Shown here: piece by piece, positions 51,645-64,000 of the stretch
Layout of the letters: each line of letters opens with the position of its first letter
Numbering within the stretch: the stretch's first letter is position 1
NCBI GenBank assembly: GCA_036417435.1
Contig: JAZAQT010000221.1
Span: 124,001-188,000 of the forward strand
Length of the DNA: 64,000 bases
Origin: Inia geoffrensis
Lineage: Eukaryota; Chordata; Mammalia; Artiodactyla; Iniidae
Reading direction: 5' to 3'
Notes under the pieces: generated by a model
What the model saw: the letters and a program-made list of their open reading frames with translations, nothing else
Database searches by the model: none
What the model was told of the DNA's origin: nothing
Position numbers and translations under genes: made by a program

Positions 51645-53377
51645 TTGGCCAAAAAGGGCGTATGCGTTTTTTCCTGAATATATTCAGGAAAAAACGCATA
51701 CGCCCTTTTTGGCTAAGTGCATCACTGTCGAACTGCTGCCTCTTTTCCTACACTTTCAGAGCAATTCTTATCTACCCCCTGATATGTTTTCTGCAATTCT
51801 GCGTCGCATTCAAGTCCTCTTCACAGCCTTCCTTCAATAAATTTTTGGATGATAGGGGTCATTTGGAACTCTGCAAGACTGTGAGTTACAGTGCCAAAAA
51901 TCTCCTTTTCTCAACTCGCTTTCTTGTGAGCTGACCGAAAACCCGAATAATTGCTTCAGGCCCTAAACTTGTTCCGGCATGGCACGCTGAGCCTTTGTTG
52001 AATTCTTCTTCCTGTAGGGAAATTAGAGTTCAATGTGCCCGTTCAAACACATCGAGTTAGCCGCTCATTCGTTCTCCTTATTCCTGTTCATCTTCCACGG
52101 AAATTGCAAACTGTGCCAAACAAGAGGTCAAAGGCACTGACTCTCCAAGTGCGGAGAATGTTAATATTGCATCTGGAACGGCGAACTCGAGTACCAGGGG
52201 GCTACAATGGCGATGAGTTTTAGAAATTTTGCCTGATCACTTCGTGGACCATATTCTGGGATTTCCATGCGTATTTTAGCTGAAGGATAAATCCCTTAAA
52301 CGTGGAGATTTGGGACCTGTGCAATGGAAACCATGCACCATTACGTCAAAGGGTCTGCATTCCCTCACCAATAGTATCAGCCCCAAGTGTCCAGCCTTAT
52401 CTCTCCCCCAGCTGTGGATGTAGAGGTGGTAAATCCAAGATTCCTCACTAGCCCTGAAGGACTTATTTAAGAATTTCTCTCTATTTGACAGTCCTTGTGT
52501 TTTCTTTTTCAAATTTATTTTTATAAGGGGATTTAGCTTATTGACACTGCTGTGTGTATGGTGCTGTACACAAATGATTTTCTTATGGAGACGTATAAAT
52601 GTATGGGTTTTAATTTTCTTCATAGTCAGGTATATTCCTAGGTTTTGAATATGGGGTGTTGAGTCCATTTGGTTGAGCAATGAGTAGGTCTTGTCTAATA
52701 TATATTTGGCTTATGGAGTGGTATCTGTCCTAATGTCAACCTCTGGTTTTATGCAGCCTCCCCACTCTCCTTTCCCCTTAAGCAAGCATAAGTTTCTTTT
52801 GTAAATGTGAGACTCTGTTGTGTTTTGTAATGCAGTTCACACGTAGCCGTGTTTACATTCCCGGTATAGTGATATTTTATGATGTTTCTTTTTCTGTGTG
52901 ACTTATTTCACTTAGAATCATCATAACTAAATCCTCTCATTAGGCTGCTACTGGTGTGTTGCCATTGATTTCATTGTTGAGTGATATTCCATTGTAGGGA
53001 TGTACCACAACTTCTATATCCATTTTTCTCTTTCTGGGCTATTAAAGTTGTACCATAGTCAAGGATCCCGTACACAGAGCAGCCCCAAACTTTGGTGTGG
53101 CTGTGTCTTTTTCATTTAAATTTTCCGAATCTATAGCACCATAAGAGGAAGTGCCCTAGGCTCTCTAGCTTGTTTTTCTCTTTGTTCCAGGAAACACCAT
53201 CCACTTCTCCAGAGTGGCTGTTGGCAGTTTACATCCCGCCCATCAGCATAACAAGGCTGCCGGTTCTCCATGGCCTGTCCTGCCTCTCTGGATTTTACAC
53301 TTTTTTCGGACGGCCCTTTGGATCGGTGGGAAGTGAGACTTCCTTGTAGTGCGGATTTCCATTGCAGGCTTGCTTGG
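51645..53377. repeat. Monomer 30, 1,733 bp, type B
   Basis: One palindrome mismatch (ttggctaag). Three bases are short: two lost in gatatgttttctg (near 51783) and one in cggtatagtg (near 52865). The PstI site is lost (ctgcaag near 51874). The tail resembles monomer 27. Confidence 0.95.
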
Positions 53378-55112
53378 TTGGCCAAAAAGGGCGTATGCGT
53401 TTTTTCCTGAATATATTCAGGAAAAAACGCATACGCCCTTTTTGGCCAAGTGCATCACTGTCGAACTGCTGCCTCTTTTCCTACGCTTTCAGAGCAATTC
53501 TTATGTACCCCCTGATATCTCTTTTCTGCAATTCTGCGTCGCGTTCAAGTCCTCTTCACAGCCTTCCTTCAAAAATTTTTGGATGATAGGGGTCATTTGG
53601 AACTCTGCAGGACTGTGAGTTACAGTGCCAAAAATCTCCTTTTCTCAACTCGCTTTCTTGTGAGCTGACCGAAAACCCGAAGAATTGCTTCAGGCCCTAA
53701 ACTTGTTCCGGCATGGCACGCTGAGCCTTTGGTGAATTCTTCTTCCTGTAGGGAAATTAGAGTTCAATGTGCCCGTCCAAACACAATGAGTTAGCCGCTC
53801 ATTCGTTCTCCTTATTCCTGTTCATCTTCCACGGAAATTGCAAACTGTGCCAAACAAGAGGTCAAAGGCACTGACTCTCCAAGTGCCGAGAATGTTAATA
53901 TTGCATCTGGAACGGCGAACTCGAGTACCAGGGGGCTACAATGGCGATGAGTTTTATAAATTTTGCCTGATCACTTCGTGGACCATATTCTGGGATTTCC
54001 ATGCGTATTTTAGCTGAAAGATAAATCCCTTAAACGTGGAGATTTGGGACCCGTGCAATGGGAACCATGCACCATTACCTCAAAGGGTCTGCATTCCCTC
54101 ACCAATAGTATCAGCCCCAAGTGTCCAGCCTTATCTCTCCCCCAGCTGTGGATGTAGAGGTGGTAAATCCAAGATTCCTCACTAGCCCTGAAGGACTTAT
54201 TTAAGAATTTCTCTCTATTTGACAGTACTTGTGTTTTCTTTTTCAAATTTATTTTTATAAGGGGATTTAGGTTATTGACACTGCTGTGTGTATGCTGCTG
54301 TACACAAATGATTTTCTTATGGAGACGTATAAATGTATGGGTTTTAATTTTCTTCATAGTCAGGTATATTCCTAGGTTTTGAATACGGGTTGTTGAGTCC
54401 ATTTGGTTGAGCAAGGAGTAGGTCTTGTCTAATATATATTTGGCTTATGGAATGGTATCTGTCCTAATGTCAACCTCTGGTTTTATGCAGCCTCCCCACT
54501 CTCCTTTCCCCTTAAGCAAGCATAAGTTTCTTTTGTAAATGTGAGACTCTGTTGTGTTTTATAATGCAGTTCACAAGTAGCCGTGTTTACATTCCCGGTA
54601 TTAGTGATATCTTATGATGTTTCTTTTTCTGTGTGACTTATTTCACTTAGAATCATCATAACTAAATCCTCTCATTATGCTGCTACTGGTCTGTTGCCAT
54701 TGATTTCATTGTTGAGTGATATTCCACTGTAGGGATGTACCACAACTTCTATATCCATTTTTCTCTTTCTGGGCTATTAAAGTTGTACCATAGTCAAGGC
54801 TCACGTACACAGAGTAGCCCCAAACTTTGGTGTGGCTGTGTCTTTTTCATTTAAATTTTCCGAATCTATAGCACCATAAGTGGAAGTGCCCTAGGCTCTC
54901 TAGCTTGTTTTTTTCTTTTTTCCAGGAAACACCATCCACTTCTCCAGAGTGGCTGTTGGTAATTTACATCCGGCCCATCAGCATAACAAGGCTGCCGGTT
55001 CTCCATGGACTGTCCTGCCTCTCTGGATTTTACACTTTTTTCGGACGGCCCTTTGGATCGGAGGGAAGTGAGACTGCCTTGTAGTGCAGATTTCCATTGC
55101 AGGCTTGCTTGG
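53378..55112. repeat. Monomer 31, 1,735 bp, type B
   Basis: Perfect palindrome. One base is lost in cttcaaaaatt (near 53572), which destroys the plus-strand AATAAA found in the other monomers. It is a diverged relative of monomer 28 (offset about 5,205). The BamHI site is lost near 54799. Confidence 0.95.
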
Positions 55113-56848
55113 TTGGCCAAAAAGGGCGTATGCGTTTTTTCCTGAATATATTCAGGAAAAAACGCATACGCCCTTTTTGGCCAAGTGCATCACTGTCGAA
55201 CTGCTGCCTCTTTTCCTACGCTTTCAGAGCAATTCTTATGTACCCCCTGATATCTGTTTTCTGCAATTCTGGGTCGCGTTGAAGTCCTCTTCACAGCCTT
55301 CCTTCAATAAATTTTTGGATGATAGGGGTCATTTGGAACTCTGCAGGATTGTGAGTTACAGTGCCAAAAATCTCCTTTTCTCAACTCGCTTTCTTGTGAG
55401 CTGACCGAAAACCCAAAGAAATGCTTCAGGCCCTAAACTTGTTCCGGCATGGCATGCTGAGCCTTTGGTGAATTCTTCTTCCTGTAGGGAAATTAGAGTT
55501 CAATGTGCCCGTCCAAACACATCGAGTTAGCCACTCATTCGTTCTCCTTATTCCTGTTCATCTTCCACGGAAATTGCAAACTGTGCCAAACAAGAGGTCA
55601 AAGGCACTGGCTCTCCAAGTGGGGAGAATGTTAATATTGCATCTGGAACGGCGAACTCGAGTACCAGGGGGCTAAAATGGCGATGAGTTTTAGAAATTGT
55701 GCCTGATCACTTCGTGGACCATATTCTGGGTTTTCCATGCATATTTTAGCTGAAGCATAAATCCCTTACACGTGGAGATTTGGGACCCGTGCAATTGGAA
55801 CCATGCACCATTACCTCAAAGGGTCTGCATTCCCTCACCAATAGTATCAGCCCCAAGTGTTCAGCCTTATCTCTCCCCCAGCTGTGGATGTAGAGGTGGT
55901 AAATCCAAGATTCCTCACAAGCCCTGAAGGACTTATTTAAGAATTTCTCTCTATTTGACATTCCTTGTGTTTTCTTTATCAAATTTATTTTTATAAGGGG
56001 ATTTAGCTTATTTACACTGCTGTGTGTATGCTGCTGTACACAAATGATTTTCTTATGGAGACCTATAAATGTATGGGTTTTAATTTTCTTCATACTCAGG
56101 TATATTCCTGGGTTTTGAATACGGGGTGTAGAGTCCATTTGGTTGAGCAAGGAGTAGGTCTTGTCTAATATATATTTGGCTTATGGAATGGTATCTGTCC
56201 TAATGTCAACCTCTGGTTTTATGCAGCCTCCCCACTCTCCTTTCCCCTTAAGCAAGCATAAGTTTCTTTTGTAAATGTGAGACTCTGTTGTGTTTTATAA
56301 TGCAGTTCACACGTAGCCGTGTTTACATTCCCGGTATTAGTGATATCTTATGATGTTTCTTTTTCTGTGTGACTTATTTCACTTAGAATCATCATAACTA
56401 AATCCACTCATTATGCTGCTACTGGTCTGTTGCCATTGATTTCATTGTTGAGTGATATTCCATTGTAGGGATGTACCACAACTTCTATATCCATTTTTCT
56501 CTTTCTGGGCTATTAAAGTTGTACCATAGTCAAGGATCCCGTACACAGAGCAGCCCCAAACTTTGGTGTGGCTGTGTCTTTTTCATTTAAATTTTCCGAA
56601 TCTATAGCACCATAAGTGGAAGTGCCCTAGGCTCTCTAGCTTGTTTTTTTCTTTGTTCCAGGAAACACCATCCACTTCTCCAGAGTGGCTGTTGGCAGTT
56701 TACATCCAGTCCATCAGCATAACAAGGCGGCCGGTTCTCCATGGCCTGCCCTACCTCTCTGGATTTTACAATTTTTTCGGACGGCCCTTTGGATCGGTGG
56801 GAAGTGAGACTTCTTTGTAGTGCGGATTTCCATTGCAGGCTTGCTTGG
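55113..56848. repeat. Monomer 32, 1,736 bp, type C
   Basis: Perfect palindrome. CTCGAG with gctaaaatgg and aaattgtgcc. The first half resembles monomers 7 and 13, the tag region monomer 2. Confidence 0.95.
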
Positions 56849-58582
56849 TTGGCCAAAAAGGGCGTATGCGTTTTTTCCTGAATATATTCAGGAAAAAACG
56901 CATACGCCCTTTTTGGCCAAGTGCATCACTGTCGAACTGCTGCCTCTTTTCCTACGCTTTCAGAGCAATTCTTATCTACCCCCTGATATCCGTTTTCAGC
57001 AATTCTGCGTCGCATTCAAGACCTCTTCACAGCCTTCCTTCAATAAATTTTTGGATGATAGGGGTCATTTGGAACTCTGCAGAATTGTGAGTTACAGTGC
57101 CAAAAATCTCCTTTTCTCAACTCGCTTTCTTGTGAGCTGACCGCAAACCCGAAGAATTGCTTCAGGCCCTAATCTCGTTCCGGCATGGCACACTGAGCCT
57201 TTGGTGAATTCTTCTTCCTGTAGGGAAATCAGAGTTCAATGTGCCCGTCCAAACACATCGAGTTAGCCGCTCATTCGTTCTCCTTATTCCTGTTCATCTT
57301 CCACGGAAATTGCAAACTGTGCCAAACAAGAGGTCAAAGGCACTGACTCTCCAAGTGGGGAGAATGTTAATATCGCATCTGGAACGGCGAACTCTAGTAC
57401 CAGGGGGCGAAAATGGCGATGAGTTTATAATTTTGCCTGGTCACTTCGTGGACCATATTCTGGGATTTCCATGCGTATTTTAGCTGAAGGATAAATCCCT
57501 TAAACGTGGAGATTTGGGACCCGTGCAATGGGAACCATGCACCATTACCTCAAAGGGTCTGCATTCCCTCACCAATAGTATCAGCCCCAAGTGTCCAGCC
57601 TTATCTCTCCCACAGCTGTGGATGTAGAGGTGGTAAATCCAAGATTCCTCACTAGCCCTGAAGGACTTATTTAAAAATTTCTCTCTATTTGACAGTCCTT
57701 GTGTTTTCTTATTCAAATTTATTTTTATAAGGGGATTTAGCTTATTGACACTGCTGTGTGTATGCTGCTGTACACAAATGATTTTCTTATGGAGACGTAT
57801 AAATGTATGGGTTTTAATTTTCTTCATAGTCAGGTATATTCCTAGGTTTTGAATATGCGGTGTTGAGTCCATTTGGTTGAGCAATGAGTAAGTCTTGTCT
57901 AATATATATTTGGCTTATGGAATGGTATCTGTCCTAATGTCAGCCTCTGGTTTTATGCAGCCTCCCCACTCTCCTTTCCCCTTAAGCAAGCATAAGTTTC
58001 TTTTGTAAATGTGAGACTCTGTTGTGTTTTGTAAAGCAGTTCACACGTAGCCGTTTTTACATTCCCGGTATTAGTGATATCTTATGATGTTTCTTTTTCT
58101 GTGTGACTTATTTCACTTAGAATCATCATAACTAAATCCTCACATTATGCTGCTACTGGTCTGTTGCCATTGATTTCATTGTTGAGTGATATTCCATTGT
58201 AGGGATTTACCACAACTTCTATATCCATTTTTCTCTTTCTGGGCTATTAAAGTTGTACCATAGTCAAGGATCCCGTACACAGAGCAGCCCCAAACTTTGG
58301 TGTGGCTGTGTCTTTTTCATTTAAATTTTCCGAATCTATAGCACCATAAGTGGAAGTGCCCTAGGCTCTCTAGCTTGGTTTTTTCTTTGTTGCAGGAAAC
58401 ACCATGCACTTCTCCAGAGTGGCTGTTGGCAGTTTACATCCAGTCCATCAGCATAACAAGGCTGCCGGTTCTCCATGGCCTGTCCTGCCTCTCTGGATTT
58501 TACACATTTTTCGGACGGCCCTTTGGATCGGTGGGAAGTGAGACTTCCTTGTAGTGCGGATTTCCATTGCAGGGTTGCTTGG
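56849..58582. repeat. Monomer 33, 1,734 bp, A/B mosaic
   Basis: Perfect palindrome. The tag is type A (CTCTAG near 57393, gagtttataattt), then it turns to type B about 70 bases later (gggatttccatgcg). The tail shares gtaaagcag and cacattatg with monomer 24. Confidence 0.95.
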
Positions 58583-60317
58583 TTGGCCAAAAAGGGCGTA
58601 TGCGTTTTTTCCTGAATATATTCAGGAAAAAACGCATACGCCCTTTTTGGCCAAGTGCATCACTGTCGAACTGCTGCCTCTTTTCCTACGCTTTCAGAGC
58701 AATTCTTATGTACCCCCTGATATCTGTTTTCTGCAATTCTGCGTCTCGTTCAAGTCCTCTTCTCAGCCTTCCTTCAATAAATTTTTGGATGATAGGGGTC
58801 ATTTGGAACTCTGCAGGATTGTGAGTTACAGTGCCAAAAATCTCCTTTTCTCAACTCGCTTTCTTGTGAGCTGACCGCAAACCCGAAGAATTGCTTCAGG
58901 CCCTAATCTCGTTCCGGCATGGCACGCTGAGCCATTGGTGAATTCTTCTTCCTGTAGGGAAATCAGAGTTCAATGTGCCCGTCCAAACACATCGAGTTAG
59001 CCGCTCATTCGTTCTCCTTATTCCTGTTCATCTTCCACGGAAATTGCAAACTGTGCCAAACAAGAGGTCAAAGGCACTGACTCTCCAAGTGGGGAGAATG
59101 TTAATATCGCATCTGGAACGGCGAACTCTAGTACCAGGGGGCGAAAATGGCGATGAGTTTTAAAATTTTGCCTGGTCACTTCGTGGACCATATTCTGGGT
59201 TTTCCATGCATATTTTAGCTGAAGGATAAATCCCTTAAACGTGGAGATTTGGGACCCGTGCAATGGGAACCATGCATCATTACCTCAAAGGGTCGGCATT
59301 CCCTCACCAATAGTATCAGCCCCGAGTGTCCAGCCTTATCTCTCCCACAGCTGTGGATGTAGAGGTGGTAAATCCAAGATTCCTCACAAGCCCTGAAGGA
59401 CTTATTTAAGAATTTCTCTCTATTTGACATTCCCTGTGTTTTCTTTTTCAAATTTATTTTTATAAGGGGATTTAGCTTATTTACACTGCTGTGTGTATGC
59501 TGCTGTACACAAATGATTTTCTTATGGAGACATATAAATATATGGATTTTAATTTTCTTCATACTCAGGTATATTCCTGGGTTTTGAATACGGGGTGTAG
59601 AGTCCATTTGGTTGAGCAAGGAGTAGGTCTTGTCTAATATATATTTGGCTTATGGAATGGTATCTGTCCTAATGTCAACCTCTGGTTTTATGCAGCCTCC
59701 CCACTCTCCTTTCCCCTTAAGCAAGCATAAGTTTCTTTTGTAAATGTGAGACTCTGTTGTGTTTTGTAATGCAGTTCTCACGTAGCCGTGTTTACAGTCC
59801 CGGTATTAGTGATATCTTATGATGTTTCTTTTTCTGTGTGACTTATTTCACTTAGAATCATCATAACTAAATCCTCTCATTATGCTGCTACTGGTGTGTT
59901 GCCATTGATTTCATTGTTGAGTGATATTCCATTGTAGGGATGTACCACAACTTCTATATCCATTTTTCTCTTTCTGGGCTATTAAAGTTGTACCATAGTC
60001 AAGGATCCCGTACACAGAGCAGCCCCAAACTTTGGTGTGGCTGTGTCTTTTTCATTTAAATTTTCCGAATCTATAGCACCATAAGTGGAAGTGCCCTAGG
60101 CTCTCTAGCTTGGTTTTTCCTTTGTTCCAGGAAACACCATGCACTTCTCCAGAGTGGCTGTTGGCAGTTTACATCCTGCCCATCAGCATAACAAGGCTGC
60201 CGGTTCTCCATGGCCTGTCCTGCCTCTCTGGATTTTACACTTTTTTCGGACGGCCCTTTGGATCGGTGGGAAGTGAGACTTCCTTGTAGTGCGGATTTCC
60301 ATTGCAGGCTTGCTTGG
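58583..60317. repeat. Monomer 34, 1,735 bp, type A
   Basis: Perfect palindrome. It corresponds to monomer 25 (offset 15,617) but is more diverged up to 59860, with private changes at about 59433 and 59531-59547. Confidence 0.95.
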
Positions 60318-62053
60318 TTGGCCAAAAAGGGCGTATGCGTTTTTTCCTGAATATATTCAGGAAAAAAAGCATACGCCCTTTTTGACCAAGTGCATCACTG
60401 TCGAACTGCTGCCTCTTTTCCTACTCTTTCAGAGCAATTCTTATCTACCCCCTGATATCTGTTTTCTGCAATTCTGCGTCGCGTTCAAGTCCTCTTCACA
60501 GCCTTCCTTCAATAAATTTTTGGATGATAGGGGTCATTTGGAACTCTGCAGGATTGTGAGTTACAGTGCCAAAAATCTCCTTTTCTCAACTCGCTTTCTT
60601 GTGAGCTGACCGCAAACCCGAAGAATTGCTTCAGGCCCTAATCTCATTCCGGCATGGCACACTGAGCCTTTGGTGAATTCTTCTTCCTGTAGGGAAATCA
60701 GAGTTCAATGTGCCCGTCCAAACACATCGAGTCAGCCGCTCATTCGTTCTCCTTATTCCTGTTCATCTTCCACAGAAATTGCAAACTGTGCCAAAGAAGA
60801 GGTCAAAGGCACTGACTCTCCAAGTGGGGAGAATGTTAATATTGCATCTGGAACGGCGAACTCGAGTACCAGGGGGCTACAATGGCGATGAGTTTTAGAA
60901 ATTTTGCCTGATCACTTCGTGGACCATATTCTGGGATTTCCATGCGTATTTTAGCTGAAGGATAAATCCCTTAAACGTGGAGATTTTGGACCCGTGCAAT
61001 GGGAACCATGCACCATTACCTCAAAGGGTCTGCATTCCCTCACCAATAGTATCAGCCCCAAGTGTCCAGCCTTATCTCTCCCACAGCTGTGGATGTAGAG
61101 GTGGTAAATCCAAGATTCCTCACAAGCCCTGAAGGACTTATTTAAGAATTTCTCTCTATTTGACATTCCTTGTGTTTTCTTTATCGAATTTATTTTTATA
61201 AGGGGATTTAGCTTATTGACACTGCTGTGTGTATGCTGCTGTACACAAATGATTTTCTTATGGAGACGTATAAATGTATGGGTTTTAATTTTCTTCATAG
61301 TCAGGTATATTCCTAGGTTTTGAATATGGGGTGTTGAGTCCATTTGGTTGAGCAAGGATTAGGTCTTGTCTAATATATATTTGGCTTATGGAATGGTATC
61401 TGTCCTAATGTCAACCTCTGGTTTTATGCAGCCTCCCCACTCTCCTTTCCCCTTAAGCAAGCATAAGTTTCTTTTGTAAATGTGAGACTCTGTTGTGTTT
61501 TATAATGCAGTTCACACGTAGCCGTGTTTACATTCCCGGTATTAGTTATATCTTATGATGTTTCTTTTCCTGTGTGACTTATTTCACTTAGAATCATCGT
61601 AACTAAATCCACTCATTATGCTGCTACTGGTCTGTTGCCATTGATTTCATTGTTGAGTGATATTCCATTGTAGGGATGTACCACAACTTCTATATCCATT
61701 TTTCTCTTTCTGGGCTATTAAAGTTGTACCATAGTCAAGGATACCGTACACAGAGCAGCCCCAAACTTTGGTGTGGCTGTGTCTTTTTCATTTAAATTTT
61801 CCGAATCTATAGCAGCATAAGTGGAAGTGCCCTAGGCTCTCTAGCTTGTTTTTTTCTTTTTTCCAGGAAACGCCATCCACTTCTCCAGAGTGGCTGTTGG
61901 CAACTTACATCCCGGCTATCAGCATAACAAGGCTGCCGGTTCTCCATGGACTGTCCTGCCTCTCGGGATTTTACACTTTTTTCGGACGGCCCTTTGGATC
62001 AGTGGGAAGTGAGACTGCCTTGTAGTGCAGATTTCCATTGCAGGCTTGCTTGG
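60318..62053. repeat. Monomer 35, 1,736 bp, type B
   Basis: Close copy of monomers 22 and 26, with two palindrome mismatches. In the 61502-61569 stretch it agrees with monomer 22, not 26. Confidence 0.95.
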
Positions 62054-63789
62054 TTGGCCAAAAAGGGCGTATGCGTTTTTTCCTGAATATATTCAGGAAA
62101 AAATGCATACGTACTTTTTGGCCAAGTGCATCACTGTCGAACTGCTGTCTCTTTTCCTACGCTTTCAGAGCAATTCTTATGTACCCCCTGATATCTGTTT
62201 TCTGCAATTCTGCGTCGCGTTCAAGTCCTCTTCACAGACTTCCTTCAATAAATTTTTGGATGATATGGGTCATTTGGAACTCTGCAGGATTGTGAATTAC
62301 AGTGCCAAAAATCTCCTTTTCTCAACTCGCTTTCTTGTGAGCTGACCGAAAACCCGAAGAATTGCTTCAGGCCCTAATCTTGTTCCGGCATGGCACGCTG
62401 AGCCTTTGGTGAATTCTTCTTTCTGTAGGGAAATTAGAGTTCAATGTGCCCGTCCAAACACATCGAGTTAGCCGCTCATTCGTTCTCCTTATTCCTGTTC
62501 ATCTTCCACGGAAATTGCAAACTGTGCCAAACAAGAGGTCAAAGGCACTGACTCTCCAAGTGGGGAGAATGTTAATATTTCATCTGGAACGGCGAACTCG
62601 AGTACCAGGGGGCTACAATGGCGATGAGTTTTAGAAATTTTGCCTGATCACTTCGTGGACCATATTCTGGGATTTCCATGCGTATTTTACCTGAAGGATA
62701 AATCCCTTAAACGTTTATATTTGGGACCCGTGCAATGGGAACCATGCACCATTACCTCAAAGGGTCTGCATTCCCTCACCAATAGTATCAGCCCCGAGTG
62801 TCCAGCCTTATCTCTCCCCCAGCTGTGGATGTAGAGGTGGTAAATCCAAGATTCCTCACAAGCCCTGAAGGACTTACTTAAGTATTTCTCTCTATTTGAC
62901 AGTCCTTGTGTTTTCTTATTCAAATTTATTTTTATAAGGGGATTTAGGTTATTGACACTGCTGTGTGTATGCTGCTGTACACAAATGATTTTCTTATGGA
63001 GACGTATAAATGTATGGGTTTTAATTTTCTTCATAGTCAGGTATATTCCTAGGTTTTGAATATGGGGTGTTGAGTCCATTTGGTTGAGCAATGAGTAGGT
63101 CTTGTCTAATATATATTTGGCTTATGGAGTGGTATCTGTCCTAATGTCAACCTCTGGTTTTATGCAGCCTCCCCACTCTCCTTTCCCCTTAAGCAAGCAT
63201 AAGTTTCTTTTGTAAATGTGAGACTCTGTTGTGTTTTGTAATGCAGTTCACACGTAGCCGTGTTTACATTCCCGGTATCAGTGATATTTTATGATGTTTC
63301 TTTTTCTGTGTGACTTATTTCACTTAGAATCATCATAACTAAATCCTCTCATTAGGCTGCTACTGGTGTGTTGCCATTGATTTCATTGTTGAGTGATATT
63401 CCATTGTAGGGATGTACCACAACTTCTATATCCATTTTTCTCTTTCTGGGCTATTAAAGTTGTACCATAGTCAAGGATCCCGTACACAGAGCAGCCCCAA
63501 ACTTTGGTGTGGCTGTGTCTTTTTCATTTAAATTTTCCGAATCTATAGCACCATAAGTGGAAGTGCCCTAGGCTCTCTAGCTTGTTTTTCTCTTTGTTCC
63601 AGGAAACACCATCCACTTCTCCAGAGTGGCTGTTGGCAGTTTACATCCCGCCCATCAGCATAACAAGGCTGCCGGTTCTCCATGGCCTGTCCTGCCTCTC
63701 TGGATTTTACACTTTTTTCGGACGGCCCTTTGGATCGGTGGGAAGTGAGACTTCCTTGTAGTGCGGATTTCCATTGCAGGCTTGCTTGG
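62054..63789. repeat. Monomer 36, 1,736 bp, type B
   Basis: Close copy of monomers 23 and 27, with the three-mismatch palindrome. CTCGAG is intact, as in monomer 27. Confidence 0.95.
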
Positions 63790-64000
63790 TTGGCCAAAAA
63801 GGGCGTATGCGTTTTTTCCTGAATATATTCAGGAAAAAACGCATACGCCCTTTTTGGCCAAGTGCATCACTGTCGAACTGCTGCCTCTTTTCCTACGCTT
63901 TCAGAGCAATTCTTATGTACCCCCTGATATCTCTTTTCTGCAATTCTGCGTCGCGTTCAAGTCCTCTTCACAGCCTTCCTTCAATAAATTTTTGGATGAT
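63790..64000. repeat. Monomer 37, first 211 bp only
   Basis: Cut by the window end. Perfect palindrome 63790-63861, followed by gatatctcttttctg, the marker of monomers 24 and 28. Confidence 0.95.

Larger units (their letters stand above)
1..64000. repeat. Tandem satellite array, ~1,735-bp monomer (probable common cetacean satellite)
   Basis: The same landmarks recur every 1,733-1,736 bases from end to end, all in the same orientation and with no interruption. Landmarks include the palindrome starting ttggccaaaaaggg, the EcoRI-containing ggtgaattcttc, and the L1-like attccattgtag. Monomer phase used here is the first base of the palindrome (1321, 3054, 4788 and so on). Types are set by tags about 540-640 bases after that point: A = CTCTAG with gcgaaaatgg; B = CTCGAG with gctacaatgg and gggatttcc; C = CTCGAG with gctaaaatgg and aaattgtgcc. 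Length differences reduce to small indels: type A lacks one or two bases in the gagttt(t)a run, two monomers lack a CT before gcagg, and a few have private losses. The tandem structure is seen directly. The cetacean identification is inference from period plus L1 content. An uncharacterised satellite in another cetartiodactyl or carnivore remains possible. Confidence 0.97.
57900..64000. repeat. Four-monomer higher-order repeat, third partial copy
   Basis: Matches copy 2 at an offset of 15,617 and copy 1 at an offset of 22,560. From 59861 to the window end the match is close. From about 57.9 to 59.86 kb it shares markers such as gtaaagcagttc, acacatttttcgg and ctgcgtctcg but carries more private changes, for example near 59433 and 59531-59547. 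The copy is cut by the window edge, so its full length is unknown. The left limit is approximate. Confidence 0.8.

Noticed and set aside
1..64000. CRISPR array
   Set aside because: The repeat unit is about 1.7 kb and contiguous, with no short repeats separated by unique spacers.
1..64000. CENP-B box (nTTCGnnnnAnnCGGGn)
   Set aside because: I checked the TTCG and CCCG occurrences in a representative monomer on both strands. None satisfied the full pattern, so no centromere claim is made.
1..64000. tRNA, rRNA or tRNA-derived SINE
   Set aside because: I saw no cloverleaf, A/B box pair or rRNA core sequence in the monomer.

Overview
The window contains one thing: an uninterrupted head-to-tail tandem satellite array with a basic repeat of about 1,733-1,736 bp. 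There are 36 complete monomers plus a partial one at each edge (1-1320 and 63790-64000). I see no protein-coding gene, tRNA, rRNA, CRISPR or intact mobile element. Sequence style and a recognisable LINE-1 component point to a mammal. Repeat length plus L1 ancestry fits the 'common cetacean satellite' (as I recall, about 1.7-1.76 kb in baleen whales and most toothed whales, about 1.58 kb in dolphins, and described as L1-related). A non-delphinid cetacean is my best inference; it rests on memory of the family, not on a search.

Each monomer, phased here to start at its most distinctive landmark, has three parts. (1) A 72-bp inverted repeat with no spacer, perfect in most copies. (2) About 780 bp of sequence I cannot assign to a known family. 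(3) About 880 bp that is recognisably the 3' end of a mammalian L1 (end of ORF2 plus 3' UTR), lying antisense, so L1 sense is the minus strand. Three monomer types can be told apart by short tags about 540-640 bp after the palindrome start. Type A has CTCTAG and gcgaaaatgg. Type B has CTCGAG, gctacaatgg and gggatttcc. Type C has CTCGAG, gctaaaatgg and aaattgtgcc. The clear length differences between monomers trace to a few small indels.

Region by region. 1-6979: monomers of mixed type, with an adjacent single-monomer duplication. 6980-27866: a six-monomer higher-order repeat of 10,410 bp, present twice in tandem and almost identical. 27821-38426: a two-monomer (A-B) unit of 3,472 bp repeated just over three times. 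36626-50364: a four-monomer unit (B-B-B-A) of 6,943 bp, nearly two copies. 50365-57.9 kb: more diverged, unordered monomers. About 57.9 kb to the end: a third, partial copy of the four-monomer unit, offset 15,617 bp from the second.

No genes work together here. The biology is structural: satellite homogenisation by unequal exchange and gene conversion, with visible junctions and conversion patches, in what is probably constitutive heterochromatin. The least explained elements are the spacer-free palindrome kept in every monomer, the unassigned 780-bp segment, and the clustering of higher-order repeat boundaries in one part of the monomer.
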